Source: Megamerina dolium
Lineage: Eukaryota; Arthropoda; Insecta; Diptera; Megamerinidae
Direction of reading: 5' to 3'
Assembly: GCA_963854835.1 (NCBI GenBank)
Contig: OY978528.1
Span: 35,509,335-35,573,334, forward strand
Length of the DNA stretch: 64,000 nucleotides
In this document: in pieces, positions 33,236-47,322 of the stretch
How the letters are laid out: every line of letters begins with the position of its first letter
How positions within the stretch are numbered: position 1 is the first letter of the stretch
Translations under genes and position numbers: made by a program
Notes under the pieces: generated by a model
Databases searched by the model: none
Seen by the model: the letters and a program-made list of their open reading frames with translations, nothing else
Told to the model about the DNA's origin: nothing

Positions 33236-33683
33236 CTTCACTATTTACTTTTACCCTTTAGAAAACCTATTCCTGCTTCGTATTTGAACTGAACACTTTT
33301 CACGCCAAGAGATGAATGTCCTTTGTCTGTAATTAACACCGTCACTTTATATACGTCTACTTGTAAATACAATAAAAGGATATTTATCGAGTAAGAGAAG
33401 GCAGTAAAAAACGCATTGCTTTAATATTTTTGTTTTACAAATGATGTTGCCACCAAGAAAAAAACTCTCAATGCAACATTTTTACGTTGTGAAGCTCGTG
33501 CGTTACCTGTAGCGTGTAACTAACGCAAATAATATGTGTATAAAAATCTTCCAACAGCTCTCAGCTGAAAACAAATGCAAATGTATCTTATTTAAAGTTA
33601 AAAAGATTATTTTATTAAATGGAAATTAAATGGAAAACGTTTTAATGACATTGAGGAGTTTTTCGATTTCATGGAGTTTGCAA
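33236..33683. other. Sf3b6 upstream region
   Basis: Promoter side of Sf3b6; no ORF or named repeat; ends at the Copia target duplication. Confidence 0.4.
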
Positions 33684-33689
33684 ATATTT

Positions 33690-33877
33690 TGTTGAAACTG
33701 TACATTTATTTACTTGTTAAAAATAATTATATGAAAAATATATATTTTGTCTATACCTACAATGTTCTATGTTTCAAAATATTTTTCACTTCAGAAAAAC
33801 GTCTGAACATATATGTATAGCTGCTATTAATTTCTAAAGAAAACTATATTAACTCCTGAAATCTTCCAAGTTATAAA
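33690..33877 (+). repeat. 5' LTR of Copia element
   Basis: 188 bp; the terminal CA is mutated to AA compared with the 3' partner. Confidence 0.88.
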
Positions 33878-36512
33878 ACGTTATGAGCAATAAGGTAATG
33901 ACAAGACGACAGGAATTATGCAGTTTGCGGGTACAAACTTCGGACAATGGAAGTTTCGTGTAGAAAAGCATTTAGCCTCTGCAGGCTGCTTGACAGCTGT
34001 GACTGAGTCAGCGTCGAATTTAGCAAAGAATGATCTAAAAGCACAAGATATTATAACCAGTTTTGTGCACGACGATTATTTGGGTTATATTATGGAGAAG
34101 TCTACGGCAAAAGAGATGTGGGAGTCGTTGTGTACTAATTTTGAAAAGAAATCAGCCCAAAATCAAACGCTTGTTCAAAAAGAGCTGGACAATTTGAGAC
34201 TGAGATTCGAAGACGATTTAAAAAGCCATTTTTTAAAATTCGATGCATTGGTACAACAATTAAAAATAGCTGGCGCAAAGCCAAAATAAGCTGATCTTGT
34301 CTCTCAGTTATTTCCGACACTACCAGAAGCGTATGACGCAGTGGTTACTGCTTCAGAAAATTTGCCGGCTGGCGAATTAACGCTGGATATTTCGAAAAAT
34401 GGACTTTTATCAAAAGAATCAAAACATAAACATCGTGTAATTGAAGACACAATTCAAAAGGACACAGCATTCTCATCGAATGCTGTATCCTCGAATGCCG
34501 TATCGAATTTGAAGAAAATATTTAACGGCAAATGCCATAACTGTGGTATATTTGGACATATGAAAAAGGATTGCAGAGTAAAGGAAGTGAAACTCGCCGT
34601 TAAAACTCATCCAGGTGTATCATTTATGGCAGGTCTGACCTAAACATCGCCAAAAAATGATAACTTTTCTGTTTGTTTTGGATTTGGGTGCAACGGATCA
34701 TTTTGTTAACGATGAGTCCCTATTTTGTAATATAAGGACTTTGTCCACTCCAAGATGCATTATTGTGGCGAAGGAAGACCAAAATATACTCGTTACTCAA
34801 GTAGGCGAAATCAATGGCATCAGTAATACGGGTACTCATTTAACCTTAAAGAATGTCCTGTTCAGTCCACAATTTCGCGAGAATTTATTATCTGTCAGTA
34901 AAATTGTAGAAGCCGGATTAATCGTAGAATTTGAGAGAAACCGAGCTATAATAAAAATAATAAGGGAATCATCGCAATAGCTAAACGTCAAGGAAACCTG
35001 TTTGTGATGAAAGTTCGAATTGAAAATACGAATGCATATTTAAGCAAAATAGAAGAGGGCATCTTATGGCATAAACGTTTGTGCCACATAAGTTAACAAC
35101 CACATATGGAGTTGGTGAAGCATGATATTTGTGAAGGGTTACAGTTCGTTTGCGAGAATGACGTTTGCAAAATATGTGTAAAAAGCAAGCAATGTAGGGA
35201 TCCGTTTTTTGGTACACGTGCTAGAATAGAATAGAGCACATTCACTCAGATGTATGTGGACCAATTAGTCCAGTCGCTTGGGAAGGACTATACCCACTTT
35301 GTAATGGTGTATTTATTAAAGAAAAAATTCGAAGTGTTGGAAATATTTAGAGGATATGAAGCAATAGTTACAGACAAGTTTGAAAAGATGATATCAACAT
35401 CAACAATAGATCAAGGTCGCGAATACAAGTCCTAAGTAATGATGCCGCTTTGCAAGAGGAAAGGGATTCAAATAAAGGAGACTATGGCCTATTCTCCAAA
35501 ACAAAATGGGGTTGCCGAAAAATTTAATCGGACATTGCTGGAAAAAGTTCGAGCCGAGCACTTCTATTGGAAGCTGAAGTACCAAAATTCTTGTGAACGA
35601 AGCAGTTTATACCAGCTTTTATTTAATAAACAGAAGCCCAAAAAAGCAATAAATTTCTTCAAAACACCGGCTGAAATGTGGTTCAATCAAAAACCTAATT
35701 TGTCCAAGCTACAAATTTTTGAATGTCTAGTCTATTCATGGATACCTAAACCAAATTGGACAAGGCTTGAAGCAAAAAGCAGGCCAGGTTATTGTCCAAA
35801 CGGATATCGTTTGTGGGACTTGCAGAATCAAAAGATTGTGGTACTACCAAGAGAGGGAAGATGTTGCAATTGCTGTTTCACCTAGTGAACAAGATGAAAT
35901 TCTACCTCACCACCAAAATGAAATTCCAAATTGTGTAATAGAAGTTTCCTCTTCATAATTCAGAGATAATGAACGAAGTATCTATAGAGAAAAACAGTGC
36001 TAAACTACCTGAAAATCAAAGCAATTCAGCACAGATGCTGAAAGTGAACGTACTGCAGAAAGCACTGAGTTACAGACCAATATATTAAGACGCAGTACAA
36101 GGGAAAGAAAAAAACCAAATCGCCTTGCTGAATACTATTTATCAATGTTTGATGCAGTGCATCAGAAAATTCCAATTAGTTTTTCTGAAGTTGAAAATTG
36201 GGCCGATGGAGAGGAATGGCGAAAAGCAATTAAAGAAGAGCTGGACTCAATGAAAAAAAAAACAGGGTGGGGGATATAATATCGCAACCAAAAACATCAA
36301 ACCGCTGAAATCCAAATGGGTTTTTAGTTTGAAAGATGATGCTGACGGTAATCCGGTCCGATATAAGGCAAGACTTGTAGTAAAGGGGTTCCTACAAAAC
36401 TATGGGGTTCCTACAAAACTATGGGGTTGATTACGAAGATACTTATTCCCCTGTAGCAAAATTAAAACTTAAAACTGCTGTTCTTCATGGCGAATTAAAG
36501 GAAGATATATAA

Positions 36513-36880
36513 GTGGGTGCCGTAGCTCAGTGGTTAGTGTGTTCGCCTTCTGATCTGTAGGTCGTGGTTCAATCCCCGGCTGATGCATAACAAATTTAAT
36601 ATCGATAAGATTTTTCTTTCGAATGGTACCCACCTGTCGGCAAGCAATTGGCAATTCTTCCGACAGTAACAATTTGCCATGAAAAAGCTTCTTAAAGAAC
36701 TCTGTGACAAAGCTCAGAAAAAGTGATGTTACAAGTGTTCTGCCGTTCGAAACCGGCTAAAATAAGTAGGTCCCTTCTAATACTGTCCAAATTTAAGACG
36801 CACAACAGTAATGGAAGAGAAGCTCGGCCAATGAGCCCTTTGGGGCTTTAAGTGCCACATATTTATTTTTATTTTTTTTT
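36513..36880 (+). mobile_element. tRNA-derived SINE, copy 2, inside Copia RT
   Basis: Best preserved copy: GGTGCCGTAGCTCAGTGG (box A) and GGTTCAATCCC (box B), conserved body, T-rich end. Flanked by TATATAA at 36506-36512 and 36881-36887. Removing it rejoins the Copia RT codons KEDIYMEIPEG. Confidence 0.95.
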
Positions 36881-37558
36881 TATATAAATGGAAATACCAG
36901 AGGGAATGGAAAGAAAGCCTGAAACGGGTTTAAAGTTAAAAAAGTCACTCTACGTATTAAAGCATAGTCCGCGATGCTGGATTGAAAAGTTTAACCTGCA
37001 CGTAACAAAAATTGGTTTTCGCAGATCACTTTGGGAGAGATCAGATCAGATTTGGGAGATGTGATGTATCTGCTTCTATATGTCGATGATGTTCTTATAG
37101 CTGGAAATAGAAGATATAAAACATAAATTATCTATGGTTTTTGAAATGTCGGTTTGTGGAGCACCTTGGTGTAAAAATCGAATATAGTAAAGTTGATAAC
37201 ACAATCAAATTAACTCAGGAAACTAGTATTGACAAACTGTTAGAAAAATTTGGGATGGTCGATTATAAAGAAAGCCACTCACCAATGGGAAAAGGTCTTC
37301 AGCTACCACAAGTACAGCATGGACAGGAAGGTATTCATCCCTATCGAGAGCTCTTGGGGAGTGTAATGTATTTGATGCTATGCGTACGTCCAGATTTATG
37401 CTACCCTGTTGGATATATGGGGCGATTTCAACAAAACCCTGGAGAAGAACATTGGCAAGATTTAAATCGTATATTAAGATACCTTGAAGGCACTAAGTCT
37501 CTCAAGTTAATTTATAAAGGAAGTACTAGTGATATTTTGGTGGGGTATGCTGATGCTG

Positions 37559-37639
37559 GGGCCGTAGCTCAGTGGTTAATGTGTTGGCTGTCCAAAATTT
37601 AAAATTTAACAATTTAACAAAATTTACCATGGAAGAGAA
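37559..37639 (+). mobile_element. Internally deleted SINE, 81 bp, inside Copia RNase H
   Basis: Has the SINE head (GGGCCGTAGCTCAGTGGTTA) joined to the SINE tail (TGTCCAAAATTTAA ... ATGGAAGAGAA) with the box B and middle missing. Flanked by a perfect 10-bp duplication GCTGATGCTG (37549-37558 and 37640-37649), so it inserted in this form or was deleted later without touching its ends. Confidence 0.9.
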
Positions 37640-38089
37640 GCTGATGCTGACTGGACATCAAATTTAGAAGATCGGAAATAAGCAAGTGGGTACATTTATT
37701 ATGTTTACGGATATCCTATTTCATGGTGTAGCAAGAAAAAAACGGTGGCTACTTCCTCCAGTGAAGCTGAATATGTGGCACTTAGTAATGCCGCATCTGA
37801 AGGACTTTGAATTAAAGGACTACTTCAAGATTTAAACATTTTATCCGAAAATTATCCAGTGCAAATATATGAGGATAATGCAGGATGCACTGCAACGGCC
37901 AAGAATGTCGAATGCAAGCGATCAAAACATATTGACATTAAACACCATTTTTTAAGAGATCATATTACGAACGGAAATTTTAAAATTGAATACGTGCAAT
38001 CGGGAAGACAAATAGCAGCCATTTTTAGCAAGTCTTTAGATGTTTCCACTTTTTGTACAATTAGAAATTTGTTACAAATTGAGAGAGGG

Positions 38090-38269
38090 TGTTGAAACTG
38101 TACATTTATTTACTTGTTAAAAATAATATGAAAAATATTTTGTCTATACCTATAATGTTCTATGTTTCAAAATATTTTTACTTCAGAAAAACTTCTGTAC
38201 AGATATGTATAGCTGCGATTAATTTCTTAATAAAATTATATTAACTGCTGAAATCTTCCAAGTTATACA
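38090..38269 (+). repeat. 3' LTR of Copia element
   Basis: 180 bp, ends TTATACA; partner of 33690-33877. Confidence 0.9.
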
Positions 38270-38389
38270 ATATTTATAACTATGTCTAGGGATGAGAGTT
38301 TCGAGAAATGAGATATCGACTAAAAAATTTCAGTTCGATAAAAGTGATACTTCTTTTATTATTTAATTTTAATTCGTTCAATATCGTAT

Positions 38390-39030
38390 CGTATCGTAAG
38401 CGTCGTATCATTGATTCAGAGGACATTTTGGCCATCTTTAACCGTAATGCAGATGAGTTTTTGTGTCGATTAATAATAATGGATCAGACATATGTCCCTC
38501 ATTGTACTCCCGAGTCCAAGATATAGTCGACAGATTTGAGAGAATCGCATGATTCCTCTTCAAAAGCGCAGAAAAACTCAGTAGTCTGCTGGTTAGGTTA
38601 TGGCCAGTGTTTTTTGGAAATCACGGAAGACCACTAAGTAATCTTAGTGGTCTTAGTGAAAGTGGAAAAACAATTATCGGCGATTACTATGTGGTATTAT
38701 TGGTCGGTTTAAATGATGAAATCAAATGTGCGACTTTTCGGCGAAAAAAAAATTATTTTTCATCACAACGTACGATCCAGCATATGTGCAAAATAAATGG
38801 CAAAACAGTATGAAATGTTGCCCCAACCACCATACTATCCAGATCTGGTCACTACCGACTATTGGTTGTGTCCAAACTTGAAGAGATGGCCCCTGGGAAA
38901 GCGGCATTGCTCATTTAATGAAGTCAAACGCGAAACAAATCAATATTTAGAAGTTAGATAAGGAGCACTATTCTAAAGGCATGGAAATGTTGAAAGGCCG
39001 CTGGAATGAATGTACGGAATTTTCTTTAGT
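38390..39030 (+). pseudogene. mariner transposase relic
   Basis: Broken frames read NADEFLCRLIIMDQTYVPH (the MDETW block with D and T kept, E to Q), CTPESK and later PYYPDLVTTDYWL with LKRW and KRHCSFNEVKRE, the D34D region of mariner. The final catalytic Asp of YSPDLAPSDY appears as TTDY. Frameshifts; no TIRs located. Confidence 0.82.
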
Positions 39031-39079
39031 TATTCTGTATATACCTCGGAGAAGATACACTTGCACACAGAAAAGCATT

Positions 39080-39336
39080 TTGTGGTACCACCAGGCTTCT
39101 CTCCCAGTACTGATCTGCGTGTTAAATTTAGATAGTATTCGCAGGGATCAACTTATATTAACCGGCTCCGAACGGCAGTACATAGGTTTTTTTAAAAAGC
39201 TTTTCATGGCACCGCCCGAAGAATTGCCTATTCTCGTCGATTTTTTTTATATGTTAAAGTTGACACAGTCCGGGATTGAACCCACGACCTACAGATCAGA
39301 AGACCTGCGCACTAACCACAGAGCTACTGCACCCTG
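39080..39336 (-). mobile_element. Diverged tRNA-derived SINE, copy 4
   Basis: On the minus strand: GGTGCAGTAGCTCTGTGG (box A side), CTTCTGATCTGTAGGTCGTG, then GGTTCAATCCC and a body that aligns with the other SINEs in blocks (GGCAATTCTTC, CCATGAAAAGCTTTTT, CTGCCGTTCGGA). Clearly older or from a different subfamily. Confidence 0.85.
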
Positions 39337-39339
39337 AAG

Positions 39340-39837
39340 TACCTACATCAACAAATTGTAGTGAATCTAGGTACTTACATGTGTTTTATCAAGATGATCC
39401 TTGTGGTTCTTAGTTCATTCAATATTTTATTTCATCAGTTTTTGTGTTTTTGTTGTGCTTTGTGTAACGTCCCTATTCAATAATTTGAAAAAATTTAACT
39501 TTCGTCTCCAAGTGCCCTTCGGTTACATGTTTTCTCTGCATTCGTAACGATTTATCTTCTCGATGAATTTTCCAGTCTTTAACCTTTCTTCAGTAGATTT
39601 AGAAATCAACTGCTGTACTTCATACTGTGTAAGCCTATTGTACTTAAAAATTATCATGTGTATATAAACACAATGTTAAATGCATTTCGATTTTTAAAAT
39701 AGAAACATATATCGTTTATAACAAGCATAAATATATTGATGCATAAAGACAACTTATGAATTATTCCCTAATGTTTCTGAGTCGATTTATGTAAGTATGT
39801 ACGGTTATGTATCTATAGGATTGAAAATATGATTTGC
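39340..39837. other. Spacer and Dhpr 3' side
   Basis: No ORF or repeat recognised; contains the 3'UTR of Dhpr (minus strand). Confidence 0.4.
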
Positions 39838-40826
39838 TTATTCAGCTTCAACAAGTTTTGTAATAGAATTTGTTGTTATTAATTGTAGAAGAGCACCAGT
39901 TTTTGGACGTTCTTCACCTTTAGTCCACTTATGGAATAGTCTGTAAATTAAAATTGTATATAATTCATATACTTTGATGCAAAATAGTTATAAAACATAC
40001 TCAGCAACTTCAGTCAACGGAGTCCAAGTAGTAAAGTCAGCATTTGGCATCCACTTACGATTCATAGGCGTATCCAATGTGACTGGTAAAATTGAAAGCA
40101 CTAATGCTCCCACAGGTAAACCAGAATCCTTCTCGGCAAGTGAACGAGTTAGTTGGTGTACAGCAGCTTTTGCCATACCATAGCCAATCATACCAGGAGT
40201 ACCTTTAAGTGCTGGTTTAGCACCGGTGAGTGCAAGTACACCACCATCTTTTAAATAGTGTGCAGCAACAGAGGCCGATATTGTTGAAGTCCAAACACTT
40301 TGACGCCACATTAGATCAGAATTCTTGGCCAAATCTAAATTAATTCATTCATAAAGCACATAAGGTAAAAAGTGTTTGTAAAAATTCGTTAGTTTATGAA
40401 TATATTTGAAGCGTTACCTTTCTTTGCATTACCGCCAGCCCAGCCGCCAGCTACACAAATTACAGCGTCCAGTTTTTCGCCATTCAAAGCAGTTCCCACT
40501 TTCTCAAGAACAGCCGCCTCCTGATCAGTCCATGCACCATCACGTGGCACGGTTATACTTACATCAGCCTTTTCATTTTCACTCAAATCAATGCTACCGA
40601 CCCACTAGATATAAAATGTGAATGGAAACTGTATTAGGTATGCGTATATATATGGTGCAAAACAAATAAAAACGAATGGAAATGTACATTCCTATCAGCT
40701 CGTCATGTACGTTGTTTCATTCGTTCTTATTTTTCTACATACAAAATGATTAGCCTTGAAATGTGAAACGCAAGCAGCTCCCAATGCTCCTTTACCGCCA
40801 TAGATAAGCACACGACCAACGGACAT
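39838..40826 (-). CDS. Dhpr: Dihydropteridine reductase
   Basis: NADH-dependent short-chain reductase that regenerates tetrahydrobiopterin for aromatic amino-acid hydroxylases. Four exons (minus): 40826-40743, 40604-40418, 40334-40001 and 39940-39838; 708 nt, 235 aa plus stop, all GT/AG. N-terminal Rossmann motif GGKGALG (residues 10-16). [12 protein letters not shown] and [14 protein letters not shown] are family hallmarks. The catalytic pair Tyr142 and Lys146 lies in [12 protein letters not shown], and [20 protein letters not shown] sequence ([16 protein letters not shown]) follows. Length matches animal QDPR (about 240). Complete and apparently functional. Confidence 0.96.
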
Positions 40827-42926
<2,100 letters not shown>

Positions 42927-43005
42927 CATTTACCATTTAATACCACTAATCACCCATGTTTCTGATGGAAAAAACAAAGGAACGAAAATAAGACGTTCGT
43001 TTTAA

Positions 43006-43011
43006 AATAAA
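43006..43011 (+). terminator. Polyadenylation signal of l(3)73Ah
   Basis: AATAAA 80 bp downstream of the stop. Confidence 0.55.
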
Positions 43012-44413
43012 CTCAATATTTTGCAATTACAATGTTGTACGCTTGTACACCTGCTCGGTATTCCATTTAACGAACACTACAATTTCAACTAATAATTCTT
43101 TTTAACTATGTAAACAGAACAATTAATTAAAGAATTGGTCTAAATTATACTCTTTAATTTATTAGTATAGAGAACAGCAAGTTTTAATTTATTTATATGA
43201 TTGAAATAAACAAAGATAAGATTAGATTTATTGTATTATGAAATTATATTATATTAAACAAAATAACAACATAAAATCTAAAATCCCGATTACTTGTACA
43301 GTTAGAAGCAAAGTAACAAAATTTATGTTGTATCAATTTAAATATGTACGCGTTTTTTATAAGTTATATTATGAGTGAATCCGTAGGTAAATTTATGTCT
43401 GTGTCAATAATTCAATTTATTCAACGTACTCAGTTCGTATTTAGCCTGATATTAACAAATATGTATGCAATTTGCAAGAGCAAAACTTCCTTTTCTGTAT
43501 TTTAAAATATGTATTTATTGTTTGCGTTAGACATTTCTACCTTTTACTTATACATACTTTATTTAAAATCTTCCAAATCAAAAACAAACCTAATTCCGTA
43601 AGATACATTTTAACTAAAAATTATTTACAATATATTTATTATTTTAATTTTTATAATTAAGATTTAATGAGAGCGTATCATCAATTTTGTAAATAAAATA
43701 TAAACAAATATTATGTAATAAAATAAAACCTAATTATGAATGTGCAAGTGCATTTCCATAAGTCTAGCATCTACTTATTGTATGTGAGCATGAATTGGAT
43801 AATTCATTTGGATTTATTTACATACCACCATAATAGCGCTTTTGATTTAACTCACAAAATACCTCAAATAGTTTGTTGACAAAGTATTCGCCATCAACAA
43901 TTTTTCTATATTATTAATAATTCCATTTCTATTATGTTGCAGCTTAGAATGAATGTTGATTGTTCTTTTGTAAAGAAAAACTCAAACCGTTAAGACGAGA
44001 TTAACATTTAGCAACATAAAACTAATTAGGGAATCATTTTATTTCAGAGCAACAAAATATAAATCACACCTGACACCAATAATGTTCAGTTGTACCAATT
44101 TAATTTGCATCTAAATAACTAATTATTCGCCGATATGGTGATGTTTTGACAAATTCTAATTTGAATATATAGTTCCCCCCAATAAAGCATTACAAGTGGC
44201 ATACACATTATTTTAAGACAAATTATTTATTTTCATTTATCGCTTTTTCAACCAAAATGTTTTTGGTTTATTGGAGCACATTTTTTTCAATCATTACAAA
44301 GATAACTGTGTTGCATTACAATATTAACTTATTGTAAAAGATGTTGGTTGCAATTAAAAATAAAAAAGTAACTTATATAGTAAACACACACTTGAATCGC
44401 CACATTATGTTGT
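43012..44413. other. AT-rich intergenic region
   Basis: 1.4 kb between convergent l(3)73Ah and RpL18. Highly AT-rich with several AATAAA motifs on both strands. No coding, RNA or repeat signature recognised. Confidence 0.5.
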
Positions 44414-45262
44414 TTACTTCTTGTAACCGCAGCTGGTACGACGACCACGAGCACGTTCAAACTTGCGTCCCTTCGAGCGAACATAAGGACGAGTATGTGA
44501 GTGAGGCACACCGGGCGCCTTACCAAAGTGTTTGCATGCAGTACGTGCTGTACGTTTGCCTTGCAACAAGATTGTCTTCTTGCCGGTAGGTGAACGGAGT
44601 GCCAATTGATCAAAAGTCAGCACTTCACCGCCAGCTTTCAGGATGCGCTCACGAGCTTTTTGTGTGACATGCAGAGCGCATATACTCATTTTGGGCACAG
44701 TCAATAGACGAATATCATCAGTGATTGTACCAACAACAACGACGGTTGATTCTGGTTGTTTGGCCTTCTTGAAGAAACGTGAGACACGCTGTAATGACAT
44801 TGGTGGTCTGTTGGTTTTGCTCATAAACAAGCGCTTCAAGACAATACGGTTGAACTTCTTATTGGTACGACGCTGCAAGAAGCGGTACAACTACAAGAGA
44901 AACAGAAATTCAACAATGTAATTAACTTAATATAAGTAGGTATACAAGTGTTTCGTGTTTTAAACCATATAATTGGAAACTTGCCAATAAGGCATTTTTC
45001 CAATAGATGCATTACACAACGTACCTTGACAAGAAGTCGCAAATATACATCCTGTGATTTTGGTTCGGTTCTACGAACTTTACGATCGTATTTGTGGCTG
45101 ATATCAATACCCTATAAAAGACACAAGTAAAATTTCAATTAATTCACATATTTGATGAATTTTCCAAACATCCGAAAGAACTTTAATTAGCTTATTGCTT
45201 CGTAATTTCACGATGTTTTCATAAATATTTTCATCACAAAAATTTGGTACTAGTCTCACCAT
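44414..45262 (-). CDS. RpL18: 60S ribosomal protein L18 (eL18)
   Basis: Structural protein of the large cytoplasmic ribosomal subunit. Exons (minus): 45262-45260 (the ATG alone), 45111-45025 and 44890-44414; 189 codons including stop, 188 aa as in Drosophila. Reads [19 protein letters not shown], then [22 protein letters not shown], then the conserved C-terminus [18 protein letters not shown]. Introns of 148 and 134 bp. The leader just before the ATG is pyrimidine-rich (CTCTTTCTTTTTCCGG), as expected of TOP mRNAs. Start chosen because the downstream acceptor leaves glycine 2 in frame only with this ATG exon. Confidence 0.96.
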
Positions 45263-45285
45263 TTTAGCGACCGGAAAAAGAAAGA
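45263..45285 (-). promoter_or_regulatory. TOP-like pyrimidine tract upstream of RpL18
   Basis: CTCTTTCTTTTTCC immediately upstream of the start codon on the minus strand; the typical transcription start/TOP context of fly ribosomal protein genes. Confidence 0.55.
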
Positions 45286-45769
45286 GATGTTGAGTTGGTA
45301 CAACTGTATAAGCTTTGACAGTTCTATTGTCAATGTGTGGTATGTTTGTTTTATTTTTTCTAATCTATTACAATTTTTTGAAAAGTTGTATTTGTTTGAA
45401 ATTGCGTAATCCACCGCCATTGTTTGCTGTCAATATTTCCCTGCATTTATTAATTTGCATCAATGTTTTGAGTCATGGTTTAACCATATGAAATAGAGCG
45501 ATCAGAGAATAAAATTTGAATTTTGGTCAAAATCATAATATTTACAATATAATGCAAATATTTACAATATTCGCATAATTTTTTCTTAAACTCATTAGTA
45601 GCTGCATTCTTTTGTAAGCGAGTTGCAAAAGTACGCAGCCAGTGTTATTAAAATCCTTTATGACTACTAAATTTCTAAATTCTAACTAAATGAATTTCAA
45701 ACTAAATTTAACACCTTTTAACTCCTTGTATTATTACTAGTAGCACCCTCCACCTATTTCTTCTCTCTT
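45286..45769. other. Spacer upstream of RpL18
   Basis: RpL18 promoter side then AT-rich DNA, including an imperfect direct repeat of ATATTTACAATAT near 45537-45570. No gene seen. Confidence 0.4.
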
Positions 45770-47055
45770 ATTTTTATACCCTGCATAATGCAATATGTAT
45801 GGTATATTCATTTCGGTCCGATGTTTGTGTCCACTTGAAGGAATCTCCGGAGATATAGACATAGATATATATTCGTGATCAACGTCGATTAAATTTTCGA
45901 TTTAACGATGTCCATCCGTCCGTCCGTCCGTCTGTCTGTCACCTACCTGGTTCGCACGATAACTTGAGTAAATATTGAGCTATTTCGACGAAATTTGGCA
46001 CAAGTAACCTATGATCCAAGGGTACGGAGGGGATTGATATTGGGCATGATCGGTCAATAACCACGCCCACACCAAGCATTCAAAGCGACTAACCTCGGAA
46101 TTTTCAAAATTTTTAACTTCCTATAACTCACATAATATACCACTTGAGACAACAATATTTTACACATAGAGTTATATTATACTACTATATAACCTCGCCA
46201 AAAGTGGGTGAGCCACGCCTACTTTCTATCGTAGCTTCCATACAAAGTGTCTGTACTTCTTTTAAATTGAAACTGCTGTAACTTCTACACTCTTCTGTCT
46301 AGAATAACCATAATTGACACTTAAATTAATATCGTAGTTGGTAATAATCTGGCAGAAAATCAGTGTGCCACACCCACTCCTATTCAAACTATTCAGCGTA
46401 GAATAACGAGATTTAAGGTGTGGATTAGTATTGCACGAGCAACTAGGCTCACAGGAAATGGGCGCGCCACGTCCACTGTTTATCGTAGCCCCTGTACAAA
46501 ATGAGTGAAATTCTTTTAAATTGATATAGCTGTAACTTCTGCATACTTCTGTCTAGAACAATTATAATTAATACTTCAGCTAATATAGTAATCGAAAATA
46601 ATCTGACAAAAAATCAACATGCCACACCCACTTCTTAATGGGGCTTCCATACAAAATTTGGAAAATTAAAAAAAATTTAAACCGCTGTAACTTACGAACT
46701 ATTCAGCGTAGGACAACCAAATTTAAGGAGTGGATTGATATTGAAAAATTAATTAGATATACAAGAAAGAGGTAAGCTACGCCCACTTTTTATATAGCTT
46801 CCGTACAAAATCTCGGATTTATCTTATACATTAAAACACCCATAACTTACTTAATAATACGCCTAGGTCAACCTAGGTAGTTTAGCATTATAGGCAGAAA
46901 TTATTCCTCAAAAATTGGTGAGGTAGCCTGGTTCTTAATGTAGCTCCTATACAAAGTAGTGGAAGAAAAGGATGGATATACGAGCAAACTTTTTATATAT
47001 ACCTCTACATATGCAGGGTATAATCTGGTCGGCCCCAGCCGACTGTAAGGAGATT
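45770..47055. repeat. Dispersed dipteran repeat with degenerate internal tandem units
   Basis: Opens TTTTTATACCCTGCAT and closes ATGCAGGGTATAAT (short inverted ends at about 45773 and 47012), then GGTCGGCCCCAGCCGACT. The left part has CCATCCGTCCGTCCGTCCG and the TCGACGAAATTTGGCAC block common in fly repeats. The interior has at least five diverged units, each with a TGTAACTT-like and a CACGCCCAC-like motif followed by TAGCTTCCATACAAA (about 46240, 46485, 46640, 46795 and 46950). Non-coding; superfamily not assigned. Confidence 0.7.
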
Positions 47056-47194
47056 TTTTATGCCCTCGTTGCAAATTTTTCGAGTACGCGAATACTTAAC
47101 AGTAAAAATTAGTAATAGTAAAAGTTGCACTTCGTGAATAAAGCTAATACGAATTTATGCCTATTTGATTAAGTTTGCCTATTATTATTTCTAG

Positions 47195-47322
47195 GTCAAT
47201 TGATCCGAATGCCCTTTTTAAATCAATAAACTTCTTTATTGAGCATATCTTTCCAATATGATAGAACCAGGTTAATTGCTGTCTCACATGGGTGTTTTGC
47301 TCTGAATCCTGATTGTTCATTA
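47195..47322 (-). pseudogene. Non-LTR reverse transcriptase fragment
   Basis: Minus strand reads NEQSGFRAKHPCETAINLVL, then after a frameshift FIDLKRAFGSID. These are RT palm blocks of a Jockey/CR1-like LINE. Different from LINE X and from the element at 12547. Only about 130 bp remain; the preceding 47056-47194 holds nothing recognisable. Confidence 0.75.

Larger units (their letters stand above)
33918..38095 (+). pseudogene. Copia gag-pol polyprotein, broken
   Basis: Order is that of Ty1/Copia. Gag (GTNFGQWKFRVEKHL at about 33927); a zinc knuckle CHNCGIFGHMKKDC (about 34531); protease with DLGATDHF where DSGATDHF is usual (about 34680). Integrase follows with CKICVKSKQC (about 35170), TIDQGREYKS (about 35404) and GVAEKFNRTL (about 35510). 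The RT has KSKWVFSLKDD (about 36310), FLHG-like VLHGELKEDI (about 36480) and YVDDVLIAG (about 37078). RNase H (YADAD, SSSEAEYVAL, KHIDIKHHFLRD) ends at about 38092. Stops at several places and SINEs at 36513 and 37559 disrupt it. Dead element. Confidence 0.9.
33690..38269 (+). mobile_element. Ty1/Copia element, degenerate, with two SINE insertions
   Basis: 5' LTR 33690-33877 and 3' LTR 38090-38269 both start TGTTGAAACTGTACATTT; 180-188 bp, diverged by substitutions and small indels. ATATTT (33684-33689 and 38270-38275) is the probable target duplication. The post-LTR sequence GTTATGAGC resembles the initiator-tRNA internal primer site used by Copia. GAGAGAGGG precedes the 3' LTR as polypurine tract. 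Confidence 0.92.

Noticed and set aside
45900..45945. CRISPR-like or regulatory meaning for the CCGTCCGTCCG run
   Set aside because: It is a simple CCGT tandem that commonly occurs within this class of fly repeats; no spacer structure.
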